From contig JAYKXN010000089.1 of NCBI GenBank assembly GCA_037962975.1, positions 1 to 64,000 of the forward strand: a DNA stretch of 64,000 nucleotides, in the 5' to 3' direction. The DNA comes from Clitoria ternatea (lineage: Eukaryota; Streptophyta; Magnoliopsida; Fabales; Fabaceae). The position numbers and the translations under genes were made by a program. The notes under the pieces were generated by a model. That model saw only the letters and a program-made list of their open reading frames with translations. It made no database searches and had not been told where the DNA came from. Shown here in pieces: positions 1 to 14,072 of the stretch. The stretch's first letter is position 1. Each line of letters begins with the position of its first letter.

Positions 1-3000
1 CTTGTCAATTATTCTTGGTATACTTTTAAAATTACATTGAATAATAAGGAAGAAAGATCAATGGTTATTTCATATTCCACTGATATAAATAGTATCAAGA
101 TTAATTAATAAGAGTACGTATTGAATAAAATAACCAATGCACATTGTAAATTGAAAGAAGTCATATAAAATTAACAAGAAAAATTCTAAAACACGTCTCA
201 TAAAAAGGATAAGAGAAAAATACATTACAAATTAAGGAAAAATAAAATATATTATTTATATTTTTTATTAAAATAAATATATTTTAAATTAAATGGATCA
301 AATAAGACTTGATATGATCCCTTACGTGATTCTCTTACTAAAAAAACCTTAAAAAATAAAAGAATATAATTATTAATAATATAAAATTTGTTAATTATTT
401 TTGTCAGATTCTTTTACTATCGATCTTTACTATCATTAAATGGAATAGGGAATTAATCATCTTCTATTGATGATTTATAGCAAAAGCGATCTAATTGAGA
501 ATAATATTTATAAAAATAATAACATATAATCAAAGATGAGTGAATCCATTTAAGAATGCTGTTTGTAAAAATAATAATATTCACATTATAAAACGACGAA
601 AAACTCACAAAGACTTCATAAATGCATACGCATGCATGGACGCACATACGCACGCACGAAAATTATTATGTACTATTATTGTATGGAATCCGAAACAACA
701 TTAAATGTATTTATAAATATTGTATAGAACTTTTAAAAAGAAAAAAAGTCTCGCCACTACCTCTTTTCTATCAACATATTATGTTCTTTTATGTTTATTA
801 AGAAATTTAGTCATTTTTGGTAAACATATTAAACTTGTCAATTATTCTTGGTACACTTTTAAAATTACATTGATTAGTAAGGAAGAAAGATCAATGATTA
901 TTTCATATTCTACTGATATAAATAGTATTAAGACTAATTAATAAGGGTATGTGTTGAAAAAAAAATCAATGCACATTGTAAATTGAAAGAAGTCATATAA
1001 AATTAATAAGAAAAATTCTAAAACACGTCTCATAAAAAGGATAAGAGAAAATACATTAAAAACTAAGGAAAAATAAATATAATATTATATTTTTTAATAA
1101 TATTAATATCTGTTAAATTAAATGGATCTAATAAGACTTGATGTGATCCCTTACGTGATTCTCTTACTAAATAAACCTTAAAAAATAAAAGAATATAATT
1201 GTTAATAATATATAATTTTTTAATTATTTTTGTCCGATTCTTTTACTATCGATCTTTACTATCAATAGATGGAATAGTGAATTAATCATCTTCTATTGAT
1301 AATTGATAACAAAAGTGAGAGAATCTAATTAAGAATAATATTTATAAAAATAATAACATATAATTGATATCAAGGATGACTGAATCCATTTAAGAATGCT
1401 ATTTGTAAAAATAATAATATTCTCATTATAAAACGTCTAAAAAACTCGAAAAGACTTCATAAATGCACACGCATGCATGGCCGCACGTATGCACGCACGA
1501 AAATTATCATGTACTATTAATGTATAAAATCTAAAACAACATTAAAAGTATTTATAAATATTCTATAGAACTTTTAAAAAGAAAAGACGTCTCGTCACTG
1601 CTTCTTTTTCTATCAACATATTATGTTATTTTATGTTTATTAAGAAATTTAGTTATTTTAGGTAAACATATTAAACTTTTCAATTTTTCTTGGTATACTT
1701 TAAAATTACATTGAATAATAAGGAAGAAAGATCAATGATTATTTCATATTCCATTTATATAAATAGTATTAATATTAATTAATAAGAGTATATGTTGAAA
1801 AAAATAACCAATGCAAATTATAAATTAAAAGAAGTCATATAAAATTAACAAGAAAGATTCTAAAACACATCTCATAAAAAGGATAAGAGAACATACATTA
1901 AAAACTAAGGAAAAATAAAATATTATATTATAGTTTTTAATAGTATTAATATCTTTAAAATTAAATGGATCAAATAAGACTTGATATGATGGCTTACGCG
2001 ATTCTCTTACTAAATAAACCTTAAAAATTAAACAATATGATAATTAATAATTTATAATTCGTTAATTATTTTTGTTTGACTCTTTTACTATCGATCTTTA
2101 CTATCAATAAATGGAAAAGGGAATTAATCATCTTCTATTGATAATTGATAGCAAAAGCGAGGGAATCTAATTAAGAATAATATTTATAAAAATAATAACA
2201 TATAATTAATATCAAAGGTGACTGAATCCATTTAAGAATGCTGTTTGTAAATATAATAATATTCACATTATAAAACGACTAAAAAACTCACAAAGTCTTC
2301 ATAAATGCATACGCATGCATGGACGCACGTACGCACGCATGAAAAACATTATGTACTATTATTGTACGGAATCTGAAACAATATTAAAAGTATTTATAAA
2401 TATTGTATAGAACTTTTAAAAAGAAAAGAAGTCTCGCCACTACTTCTTTTTCTATCAACATATTATGTTATTTTATGTTTATTAAGAAATTTTGTTATTT
2501 TAGGTAAACATATTAAATTTGTCAAGTATTCTTGGTATACTTTTAAATTTACAATGAAAAATAAGGAAGAACGATCAATGATTATTTCATATTCCACTGA
2601 TATAAATAGTTTCAAGATTAATTAGAAAGAGTATGTGTTGAAAAAAATAATTAATGCATATTGTAAATTTAGAGAAGTCATACAAAATTAACAAGAAAAA
2701 TTCTAAAACACGTCTCACAAAAGGGATAAGAGAAAATACATAAAACACTAAGAAAAATAAAATATATTATTTATATTTTTTATTAAAATAAACATATTTT
2801 AAATTAAATGCATCAAATAAGACTTGTTGTGATCCCTTACGTGATTTTCTTACTAAATAAACCTTAAAAAATAAAACAATATGATAATTAATAATTTATA
2901 ATTTGTTAATTATTTTTGTTTGACTCTTTTACTATCGATCTTTACTATCAATAAATGGAAAATGGAATTAATCATCTTCTATTGATAATTAATAGCAAAA

Positions 3001-3938
3001 GTGAGAGAATCTAATTAATATTTATAAAAATAATAACATATAATTGATATCAAAGGTGACTGAATCCATTTAAGAATGCTATTTGTAAAAATAATAATAT
3101 TCACGTTATAAAATGACTAAAAAACACACAAAGACTTCATAAATGCACACGCATGCATGGACGCACATACACACGCACGAAAATTATTATGTAGTATTAT
3201 TGTGTAGAATCTAAAACAACATTAAAAGTATTTATAAATATTTTATAGAACTTTTAAAAAGAAAAGAAGTCTCGCCACTACTTCTTTTTCTATCAACATA
3301 TTATGTTATTTTATGTTTCTTAAGAAATTTAGTTATTTTAGGTCAACATATTAAACTTGTCAATTATTCTTGGTATACTTTTAAAATTACATTGAATAAT
3401 AAGGAAGAAAGATCAATGATTATTTTATATTCCACTCATATAAATAGTATCAAGCTTAATTAATAAGAGTATGTGTTGAAAAAAATAATATATAAAACAC
3501 GTCTCATAAAAAGGATAAGAAAAATACATTAACAACTAAGGAAAAATAAAATAAAATATTATCTTTTTTAATAATATTAATATCTTTTAAATCAAATGGA
3601 TCAAATAAGACTTGATGTGATCCCTTACGCGATTTTCTTACTAAATAAACCTTAAAAAATTAAGGAATACAATTATTAATAATATATAATTTGTTATTTA
3701 TTTTTGTCTGATTCTTTTACCATCGATCTTTACTATCAATAAATGAAAAAGGGAATTAATCATCTTCTATTGATAATTGATAGCAAAAGTGAGAGAATCT
3801 AATTAAGAATAATATTTATAAAAGTAATAACATATAATTGATATCAAAGGTGACTGAATCCATTTAAGAATGCTATTTGTAAAAATAATAATATTCACGT
3901 TATAAAACGACTAAAAAACTCACAAAGACTTCATAAAT

Positions 3939-3973
3939 GCACACGCATGCATGGACGCACGTACGCACGCACG
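3939..3973. other. Representative CpG-rich alternating purine-pyrimidine box of satellite A
   Basis: Every A monomer has this box of about 35 bp; this is one well-preserved example. It alternates purine and pyrimidine in two runs (14 and about 18 bases) broken at one GG/GA step. It contains CATGCATG (3946-3953), the RY motif bound by plant B3-domain regulators, plus ACGCAC, CGTACG and several CpG sites. The surrounding monomer is CpG-poor. Z-DNA potential and B3 binding are inferences from motif only. Confidence 0.6.
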
Positions 3974-4780
3974 AAAATTATTATGTACTATTATTGTGTG
4001 GAATCTAAAACAACATTAAAAGTATTTATAAATATTGTATAGAACTTTTAAAAAGAAAAGAAGTCTCGCCACTACCTCTTTTTCTATCAACATATTATGT
4101 TATTTTATGTTTATTAAGAAATTTAATCATTTTTGGTAAACATATTAAACTTGTCAATTATTCTTGGTATACTTTTAAAATTACATTGAATAGTAAAGAA
4201 GAAAGATCAATGATTATTTCATATTCCACTGATATAAATAGTAATAAGACTAATTAATAAGGGTATGTGTTGAAAAAAATAATCAATGCACATTGTAAAT
4301 TGAAAGAAGTCATATAAAATTAACAAGAAAAATTCTAAAACACGTCTCATAAAAAGGATAAGAGAAAATACATTAAAAACTAAGGAAAAATAAAATATGA
4401 TATTATATTTTTTAATAATATTAATATCTTTTAAATTAAATGGATCTAATAAGACTTGATGTGATCGCTTACGCGATTCTCTTACTAAATAAACCTTAAA
4501 AAATAAAAGAATATAATTATTAATAATATATAATTCATTTATTATTTTTGTCTGATTCTTTTACTATTGATCTTTACTATCAATAAATGGAAAAGTGAAT
4601 TAATCATCTTCTATTGATAATTGATAGCAAAAGCGAGAGAATCTAATTAAGAATAATATTTATAAAAATAATAACATATAATTGATATCAAAGATGACTG
4701 AATCCATTTAAGAATGTTGTTTGTAAAAATAATAATATTCACGTTATAAAACGACTAAAAAACTCACCAAGACTTCATCA

Positions 4781-7700
4781 ATGCATACGCATGCATGGAC
4801 GCACATACGCACGCACGAAAATTATTATGTACTATTATTGTATGGAATCCGAAACAACATTAAAAGTATTTATAAATATTGTATAGAACTTTTAAAAAGA
4901 AAAGAAGTCTCGCCACTACTTCTTTTTCTATCAACATATTATGTTATTTTATGTTTCTTAAGAAATTTAGTTATTTTAGGTAAACATATTAAACTTGTCA
5001 ATTATTCTTGGTATACTTTTAAAATTACATTGAATAATAAGGAAGAAAGATCAATGATTATTTCATATTCCACTGATATAAATAGTATCAAGATTAATTA
5101 ATAAGAGTATGTATTGAATAAAATAACCAATGCACATTGTAAATTGAAAGAAGTCATATAAAATTAACAAGAAAAATTCTAAAACACGTCTCATAAGAAG
5201 GATAAGTGAAAATACATTAAAAATTGAGGAAAAATAAAATATATTATTTATATTTTTTATTAAAATAAATATATTTTAAATTAAATGGATCAAATAAGAC
5301 TTGATATGATCCCTTACGTGATTCTCTTACTAAAAAAACCTTAAAAAATAAAAGAATATAATTATTAATAATATATAATTTGTTAATTATTTTTGTCAGA
5401 TTCTTTTACTATCGATCTTTACTATCAATAAATGGAATAGGGAATTAATCATCTTCTATTGATAATTGATAGCGAAAGTGAGAGAATCTAATTAAGAATA
5501 ATATTTATAAAAATAATAACATATAATTGATATCATTGATAACTGAATCCATTTAAGAATGCTATTTGTAAAAATAATAATATTCTTGTTATAAAACGAC
5601 TAAAAAACTCGAAATGACTTCATAAATGCACACGCATGCATGGACGCACGTACACACGCATGAAAATTATCATGTACTATTAATGTATGGAATCCAAAAC
5701 AACATTAAAAGTATTTATAAATATTCTATAGAACTTGTAAAAAGAAAAGACGTCTCGTCATTACTTCTTTTTCTGTCAACATATTATGTTATTTTATGTT
5801 TATTAAGAAATTTAGTTATTTTAGGTAAACACATTAAACTTATCAATTATTTTTGGTATACTTTCAAAATTACATTGAATATTAAGGAAGAAAGATAAAT
5901 GATTATTTCATATTCCACTGATATAAATAGTATCAAGCTTAATTAATAAGAGTATGTGTTGAAAAAAATATATATAAAACACATCTCATAAAAAGGATAA
6001 GAGAAAATACATTAAAGACTAAGGAAAAATAAAATATAATATTATCTTTTTAATAATATTAATATCTTTTAAATTAAATGGATCAAATAAGACTTGATGT
6101 GATCCCTTACGTGATTTTCTTACTAAATAAACCTTAAAAATCTATGGAATATAATTATTAATAATATATAATTTGTTAATTATTTCTGTCAGATTCTTTT
6201 ACTATTGATCTTTACTATCAATAAGTGGAAAAGTGAATTAATCATCTTCTATTGATAATTGATAGCAAAAGTGAGAGAATCTAATTAAGAATAATATTTA
6301 TAAAAATAATAACATATAATTGATATCAAAGATGACTGAATCCATTTAAGAATGCTGTTTGTAAAAATAATAATATTCACGTTATAAAACGACTAAAAAA
6401 CTCACAAAGACTTCATCAATGCATACGCATGCATGGACGCACATACGCACGCACGAAAATTATTATGTACTATTGTTGTATGGAATCCGAAACAACATTA
6501 AAAGTATTTATAAATATTGTATAGAACTTTTAAAAAGAAAAGAAGTCTCGCCACTACTTCTTTTTCTATCAACATATTATGTTATTTTATGTTTCTTAAG
6601 AAATTTAGTTATTTTAGGTAAACATATTAAACTTGTCAATTATTCTTGGTATACTTTTAAAATTACATTGAATAATAAGGAAGAAAGATCAATGATTATT
6701 TCATATTCCACTGATATAAATAGTATCAAGATTAATTAATAAGAGTATGTATTGAATAAAATAACCAATGCACATTGTAAATTGAAAGAAGTCATATAAA
6801 ATTAACAAGAAAAATTCTAAAACACGTCTCATAAAAAGGATAAGAGAAAATACATTAAAAATTGAGGAAAAATAAAATATATTTTTTATATTTTTTATTA
6901 AAATAAATCTGTTTTAAATTAAATGGATCAAATAAGACTTGATATGATCCCTTACGTGATTCTCTTACTAAAAAAACCTTAAAAAATAAAAGAATATAAT
7001 TATTAATAATATATAATTTGTTAATTATTTTTGTCAGATTCTTTTACTATCGATCTTTACTATCAATAAATGGAATAGTGAATTAATCATCTTCTATTGA
7101 TAATTGATAGCAAAAGTGAGAGAATCTAATTAAGAATAATATTTGTAAAAATAATAACATATAATTGATATCAAAGATGACCGAATTCATTTAAGAATGC
7201 TATTTGTAAAAATAATAATATTCTCGTTATAAAACGACTAAAAAACTCGAAAAGACTTCATAAATGCACACGCATGCATGGACGCACGTACGCACGCATG
7301 AAAATTATCATGTACTATTATTGTATGGAATCCAAAATAACATTAAAAGTATTTATAAATATTCTATAGAACTTTTAAAAAGAAAAGACGTCTCGTCACT
7401 GCTTCTTTTTCTATCAACATATTATGTTATTTTATGTTTATTAAGAAATTTAGTTATTTTAGGTAAACATATTAAACTTTTCAATTTTTCCTGGTATACT
7501 TTAAAATTACATTGAATAATAAGGAAGAAAGATCAATGATTATTTCATATTCCACTTATATAAGTAGTATTGATACTAATTAATAAGAGTATATGTTGAA
7601 AAAAATAACCAATGCACATTGTAAATTGAAAGAAGTCATATAAAATTAACAAGAAAAATTCTAAAACACATCTCATAAAAAGGATAAGAGAACATACATT

Positions 7701-8107
7701 AAAAACTAAGGAAAAATAAAATATTATATTATAGTTTTTAATAGTATTAATATCTTTTAAATTAAATGGATCAAATAAGACTTGATATGATGGCTTACGC
7801 GATTCTCTTACTAAATAAACCTTAAAAAATAAAAGAATATGATAATTAATAATTTATAATTCGTTAATTATTTTGATCTGATTCTTTTACTATCGGTCTT
7901 TACTATCAATACATGGAAAAAGGGAATTAATCATCTTCTACTGATAATTGATAGCAAAAGGGAGAGAATCTAATTGAGAATAATATTTATAAAAATAATA
8001 ACATATAATTGATATCAAAGATGACTGAATCCATTTAAGAATGCTGTTTGTAAAAATAATAATATTCACGTTACAAAATCACTACAAAACTCAAAAAGAC
8101 TTCATAA
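4781..8107. repeat. Higher-order dimer of A1 monomers (two copies, 1638 bp period)
   Basis: The monomer starting at 4781 is nearly identical to the one at 6419. The monomer at 5626 resembles that at 7264 (shared TATCATGTACTATTA after the box) more than it resembles its neighbours. This gives an alternating two-monomer unit with a 1638-bp period. A looser alternation of two other types, period about 1688 bp, follows at 10616-13990. Assignment was made by eye from diagnostic bases. Confidence 0.75.
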
Positions 8108-11100
8108 ATGCATACGCATGCATGGACGCACGTATGCACCAATGAAAATTATTATGTACTATTATTGTATGGAATCCGAAACAACATTAAAAGTATTTAT
8201 AAATATTGTATAGAACTTTTAAAAAGAATAGAAGTCTCGCCACTACTTCTTTTTCTATCAACATATTATTTTATTTTATGTTTATTAAGAAATTTAGTTA
8301 TTTTAGGTAAACATATTAAACTTGTCAATTATTCTTGGTATACTTTTAAAATTACAATGAATAATAAGGAAGAAAGATCAATGATTATTTCATATTCCAC
8401 TGATATAAATAGTATCAAGCTTAAATAATAAGAGTATGTGTTGAAAAAAAAATCAATTCACATTGTAAATTGAAAGAAGTCTTATAAAATTAACAAGAAA
8501 AATTCTAAAACACGTCTCACAAAAAGGGATAAGAGAAAATACATAAAAACTAAGAAAAATAAAATATATTTTTTATATTTTTTATTAAAATAAATATATT
8601 TTAAATTAAATGCATCAAATAAGACTTGTTGTGATCCCTTACGTGATTTTCTTACTAAATAAACCTTAAAAAATAAAAGAATATAATTATTAAAATATAT
8701 AATTTGTTAAATATTTTTGTCAGATTCTTTTATTATCGATCTTTACTATCAATAAATGGAAAATGGAATTAATGATCTTTTATTGATAATTGATAGAAAA
8801 AGTGAGAGAATCTAATTAAGAATAATGTTTATAAAAATAATAACATATAATTGATATCAAAGGTGACTGAATCCATTTAAGAATGCTATTTGTAAAAATA
8901 ATAATATTCACGTTATAAAACGACTAAAAAACTCACAAAGACTTCATAAATGTACACGCATGCATGGACGCACGTACGAACGCACAAAAATTATTATGTA
9001 CTATTATTGTGTGGAATCTAAAACAACATTAAAAGTATTTATAAATATTGTATAGAACTTTTAAAAAGAAAAGAAGTCTCGCCACTACCTCTTTTTCTAT
9101 CAACATATTATGTTATTTTATGTTTATTAAGAAATTTAGTCATTTTTGGTAAACATATTAAACTTGTCAATTATTCTTGGTATACTTTTAAAATTACATT
9201 TAATAGTAAGGAAGAAAGATTAATGATTATTTCATATTCCACTGATATAAATAGTATTAAGACTAATTAATAAGAGTATGTGTTGAAAAAAATAATCAAT
9301 GCAATTGTAAATTGAAAGAAGTCATATAAAATTAACAAGAAAAATTCTAAAACACGTCTCATAAAAAGGATAAGAGAAAATACATTAAAAACTAAGGAAA
9401 AATAAAATAAAATATTATATTTTTTAATAATATTAATATCTTTTAAATTAAATGGATCTAATAAGACTTGATGTGATCGCTTACGCGATTCGCTTTCTAA
9501 ATAAACCTTAAAAAATAAAAGAATATAATTATTAATAATATATAACTCGTTAGTTATTTTTGTCTTTTTCTTTTACTATCGATCTTTACTATCAATAAAT
9601 GGAACAGTGAATTAATCATCTTCTATTGATGATTGATAGCAAAAGCGAGAGAATCTAATTAAGAATAATATTTATAAAAATAATAACATATAATTGATAT
9701 CAAAGATGGCTGAATCCATTTAAAAATGCTGTTTGTAAACATAATAATATTCACATTATAAAACGACTAAAAAACTCACAAAGACTTCAAAAATGCACAC
9801 GCATGCATGGACACATGTACGCACGCATGAAAATTATTATGTATTATTATTGTATGGAATCCAAATCAACATTAAAAGTATTTATAAATATTGTATAGAA
9901 CTTTAAAAAGAAAAGACGTCTTGCCACTACTTCTTTTTCTATCAACATATTATGTTATTTTATGTTTATAAAGAAATTTAGTTATTTTAGGTAAACATAT
10001 GAAACTTGTCAATTATTCTTGGTATACTTTTAAAATTACATTGAATAATAAGGAAGGAAGATTAATGATTATTTCATATTCCACTTATTAATAAGAGTAT
10101 GAGTTGAAAAAAATAATCAATGCACATTGTAAATTGAAAGAAGTCATATAAAATTAACAAGAAAAATTCTAAAACACGTCTCATAAAAAGGATAAGAGAA
10201 AATACATTAAAAACTAAGGAAAAATAAAATAAAATATTATATTTTTTAATAATATTAATATCTTTTAAATTAAATGGATCTAATAAGACTTGATGTGATC
10301 GCTTACGCGATTCTCTTACTCAATAAACCTTAAAAAATAAAAGAATATAATTATTAATAATATATAATTCGTTAATTATTTTTGTCTGATTCTTTTACTA
10401 TCGATCTTTACTATCAATAAATGAAAAAGTGAATTAATCATTTTCTATTGATGATTGATAGCAAAAGCGAGAGAATCTAATTAAGAATAATATTTATAAA
10501 AATAATAACATATAATTGATATCAAAGATGACTGAATCCAGTTAAGTATGCTGTTTGTAAAAATAATAACACTCACATTATAAAACGACTAAAAAACTCA
10601 CAAAGAGTTCATAAATGCCTACGCATGCATGGACGCACATACGCACGCACGAAAATTATTATGTACTATTATTGTATGGAATCTGAAACAACATTAAAAG
10701 TATTTATAAATATTGTATAGAACTTTTAAAAAGAAAAGAAGTCTCGCCACTACTTCTTTTTCTATCAACATATTATGTTATTTTATGTTTATTAAGAAAT
10801 TTTGTTATTTTAGGTAAACATATTAAATTTGTCAATTATTCTTGGTATACTTTTAAAATTACAATGAATAATAAGGAAGAACGATCAATGATTACTTCAT
10901 ATTCCACTGATATAAATAGTTTCAAGATTAATTAATAAGACTATGTGTTGAAAAAAATATTTGATGCACATTGTAAATTGAAAGAAGTCATATAAAATTA
11001 ACAACAAAAATTCTAAAACACGTCTCACAAAAGGGATAAGAGAAAATACATAAAAAACTAAGAAAAATAGAATATATTATTTATATTTGTTATTAAAATA

Positions 11101-14072
11101 AATATATTTTAAATTAAATGCCTCATATAAGACTTGTTGTGATCCCTTACGCGATTTTCTTACTAAATAAACCTTAAAAAATAAAAGAATATAATTATTA
11201 AAATATATATAATTTGTTAATTATTTTTGTCAGATTCTTTTATTATCGATCTTTACTATCATTAAATGGAAAACGGAATTAATGATCTTCTATTGATAAT
11301 TGATAGCAAAAGTGAGAGAATCTATTTAAGAATAATATTTATAAAAATAATAACATATAATTGATATCAAAGGTGACTGAATCCATTTAAGAATGCTATT
11401 TGTAAAAATAATAATATTCACGTTATAAAACGACTAAAAAACTCACAAAGACTTCATAAATGCACACGCATGCATGGATGCACGTTCGAACGCATAAAAA
11501 TTATTATGTACTATTATTGTGTGGAATCTAAAACAACATTAAAAGTATTTATAAATATTCTATAGAACTTTTAAAAAGAAAAGAAGTCTCGCCACTACCA
11601 CTTTTTCTATCAACATATTATGTTATTTTATGTTTATTAAGAAATTTAGTCATTTTTGGTAAACATATTAAACTTGTCAATTATTCTTGGTATACTTTTA
11701 AAATTACATTGAATAGCAAGGAAGAAAGATCAACGATTATTTCATATTCCACTGATATAAATAGTATTAATACTAATTAATAAGGGTATGTGTGGAAAAA
11801 AATAATCAATGCACATTGTAAATTGAAAGTAGTCATATAAAATTAACAAGAAAAATTCTAAAACACGTCTCATAAAAAGGATAATAGAAAATACATTAAA
11901 AACTAAGGAAAAATAAAATAAAATATTATATTTTTTTAATAATATTAATATTTTTAAAATTAAATGGATCTAATAAGACTTGATGTGATCGCTTACGCGA
12001 TTCTCTTACTAAATAAACTTTAAAAAATAAATGAATATAATTATTAATAATATATAATTCGTTAATTATTTTTGTCTGATTCTTTTACTATCGATCTTTA
12101 CTATCAATAAATGGAAAAGTGAATTAATCATCTTCTATTGATAATTGATAGCAAAAGCGAGAGAATCTAATTAAGAATAATATTTATAAAAATAATAACA
12201 TATAATTGATATCAAAGATGACTGAATCCATTTAAGAATGCTCTTTGTAAAAATAATAATATTCATGTTATAAAACGACTAAAAAACTCACAAAGACTTC
12301 ATAAATGCATACGTATGCATGGACGCACATACGCACGCACGAAAATTATTATGTACTATAATTGTATGGAATCTGAAACAACATTAAAAGTATTTATAAA
12401 TATTGTATAGAACTTTTAAAAAGAAAAGAAGTCTCCCCACTACTTCTTTTTCTATCAACATATTATGTTATTTTATGTTTCTTAAGAAATTTAGTTATTT
12501 TAGGTAAACATATTAAACTTGTCAATTATTCTTGCTATACTTTTAAAATTACATTGAATAATAAGGAAGAAAGATCAATGATTATTTCATATTCCACTGA
12601 TATAAATAGTATTAAGATTAATTAATAAGAGTATGTATTGAATAAAATAACCAATGCGCATTGTAAATTGAAAGAAGTCATATAAAATTAACAAGAAAAA
12701 TTCTAAAACACGTCTCAGTAAAGGGATAAGAGAAAATACATAAAAAACTAAGAAAAATAAAATATATTATTCATATTTTTTATTAAAATAAATATATTTT
12801 AAATTAAATAGATCAAATAAGACTTGATGTGATCCCTTACGCGATTCTCTTACTAAATAAACCTTAAAAAATAAGAGAATATAATTATTAATAATATATA
12901 TTTTGTTAATTATTTTTGTGAGGTTCTTTTACTATCGATCTTTACTATCAATAAATGGAAAAGGGAATTAATCATCTTCTATTGATAATTAATAGCAAAA
13001 GTGAGAGAATGTAATTAAGAATAATATTTATAAAAATAATAACATATAATTGATATCAAAGGTGACTGAATCCATTTAAGAATGCTATTTGTAAAAATAA
13101 TAATATTCACGTTATAAAACGACTAAAAAACTCACAAAGACTTCATAAATGCACACGCATGCATGGACGCACGTATGCATGCACGAAAATTATTATGCAC
13201 ATTATTGTGTGGAATCTAAAACAACATTAAAAGTATTAATAAATATTGTATAGAAGTTTTAAAAAGAAAAGAAGTCTCGCCACTACCTCTTTTTCTATCA
13301 ACATATTATGTTATTTTATGTTTATTAAGAAATTTAGTCATTTTTGGTAAACATATTAAACTTGTCAATTATTCTTGGTACACTTTTAAAATTACATTGA
13401 ATAGTAAGGAAGAAAGATCAATGATTATTTCATATTCCACTGATATAAATAGTATTACGACTAATTAATAAGAGTATGTGTTGAAAAAAATAACCAATGC
13501 ACATTGTAAAATGAAAAAAGTCATATAAAATTAACAAGAAAAATTCTAAAACACGTCTCATAAAAAGGATAAGAGAAAATACATTAAAAACTAAGGAAAA
13601 ATAAAATAAAATATAATATTTTTTAATAATATTAATAATTTTTTAAATTAAATGGATCTAATAAGACTTGATGTGATCGTTTACACGATTCTCTTACTAA
13701 ATAAACCTTAAAAAATAAACGAATATAATTATTAATAATATATAATTCATTAATTATTTTTGTCTGATTCTTTTACTATCGATCTTTACTATCAATAAAT
13801 GGAAAAGGGAATTAATCATCTTCTATTGATAATTGATAGCAAAAGTGAGAGAATCTAATTAAGAATAATATTTATAAAAATAATAACGTATAATTGATAT
13901 CAAAGGTGACTGAATCCATTTAAGAATGCTATTTCTAAAAATAATAATATTCACGTTATAAAACGACTAAAAAACTCACAAAGACTTCATAAATGCACAC
14001 GCATGCATGGACGCATGTACGCACGCACAAAAATTATTATGTACTATTATCGTGTGGAATCTAAAACAACAT

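Larger units (their letters stand above)
1..14072. repeat. Satellite A, subfamily A1, tandem array
   Basis: Direct reading shows a head-to-tail repeat with a landmark (CGCATGCATGG followed by ACGCAC) near 630, 1470, 2310, 3150, 3945, 4790, 5635, 6428, 7273, 8117, 8958, 9801, 10625, 11468, 12313, 13157 and 14000. Spacing is usually 840-845 bp, with shorter monomers of about 795 bp. The window opens in the middle of a monomer. A1 monomers read GTACTATTATTG after the landmark and TTTATTAAGAAATTTAG about 150 bp later. The body is very AT-rich; short GC-bearing islands are the landmark box, a CCCTTACGCGATTCTC segment and ACTATCGATC. Open frames of up to 106 codons occur in some monomers but look incidental. 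No gene, transposase or RNA gene was recognised. Function unknown; it behaves as satellite DNA. Confidence 0.96.

Noticed and set aside
4781..5101. 106-codon frame in satellite A as a real gene
   Set aside because: It is repeated only in near-identical monomers, is broken in most others, has no recognisable domain, and a competing frame exists on the opposite strand of the same monomer region.
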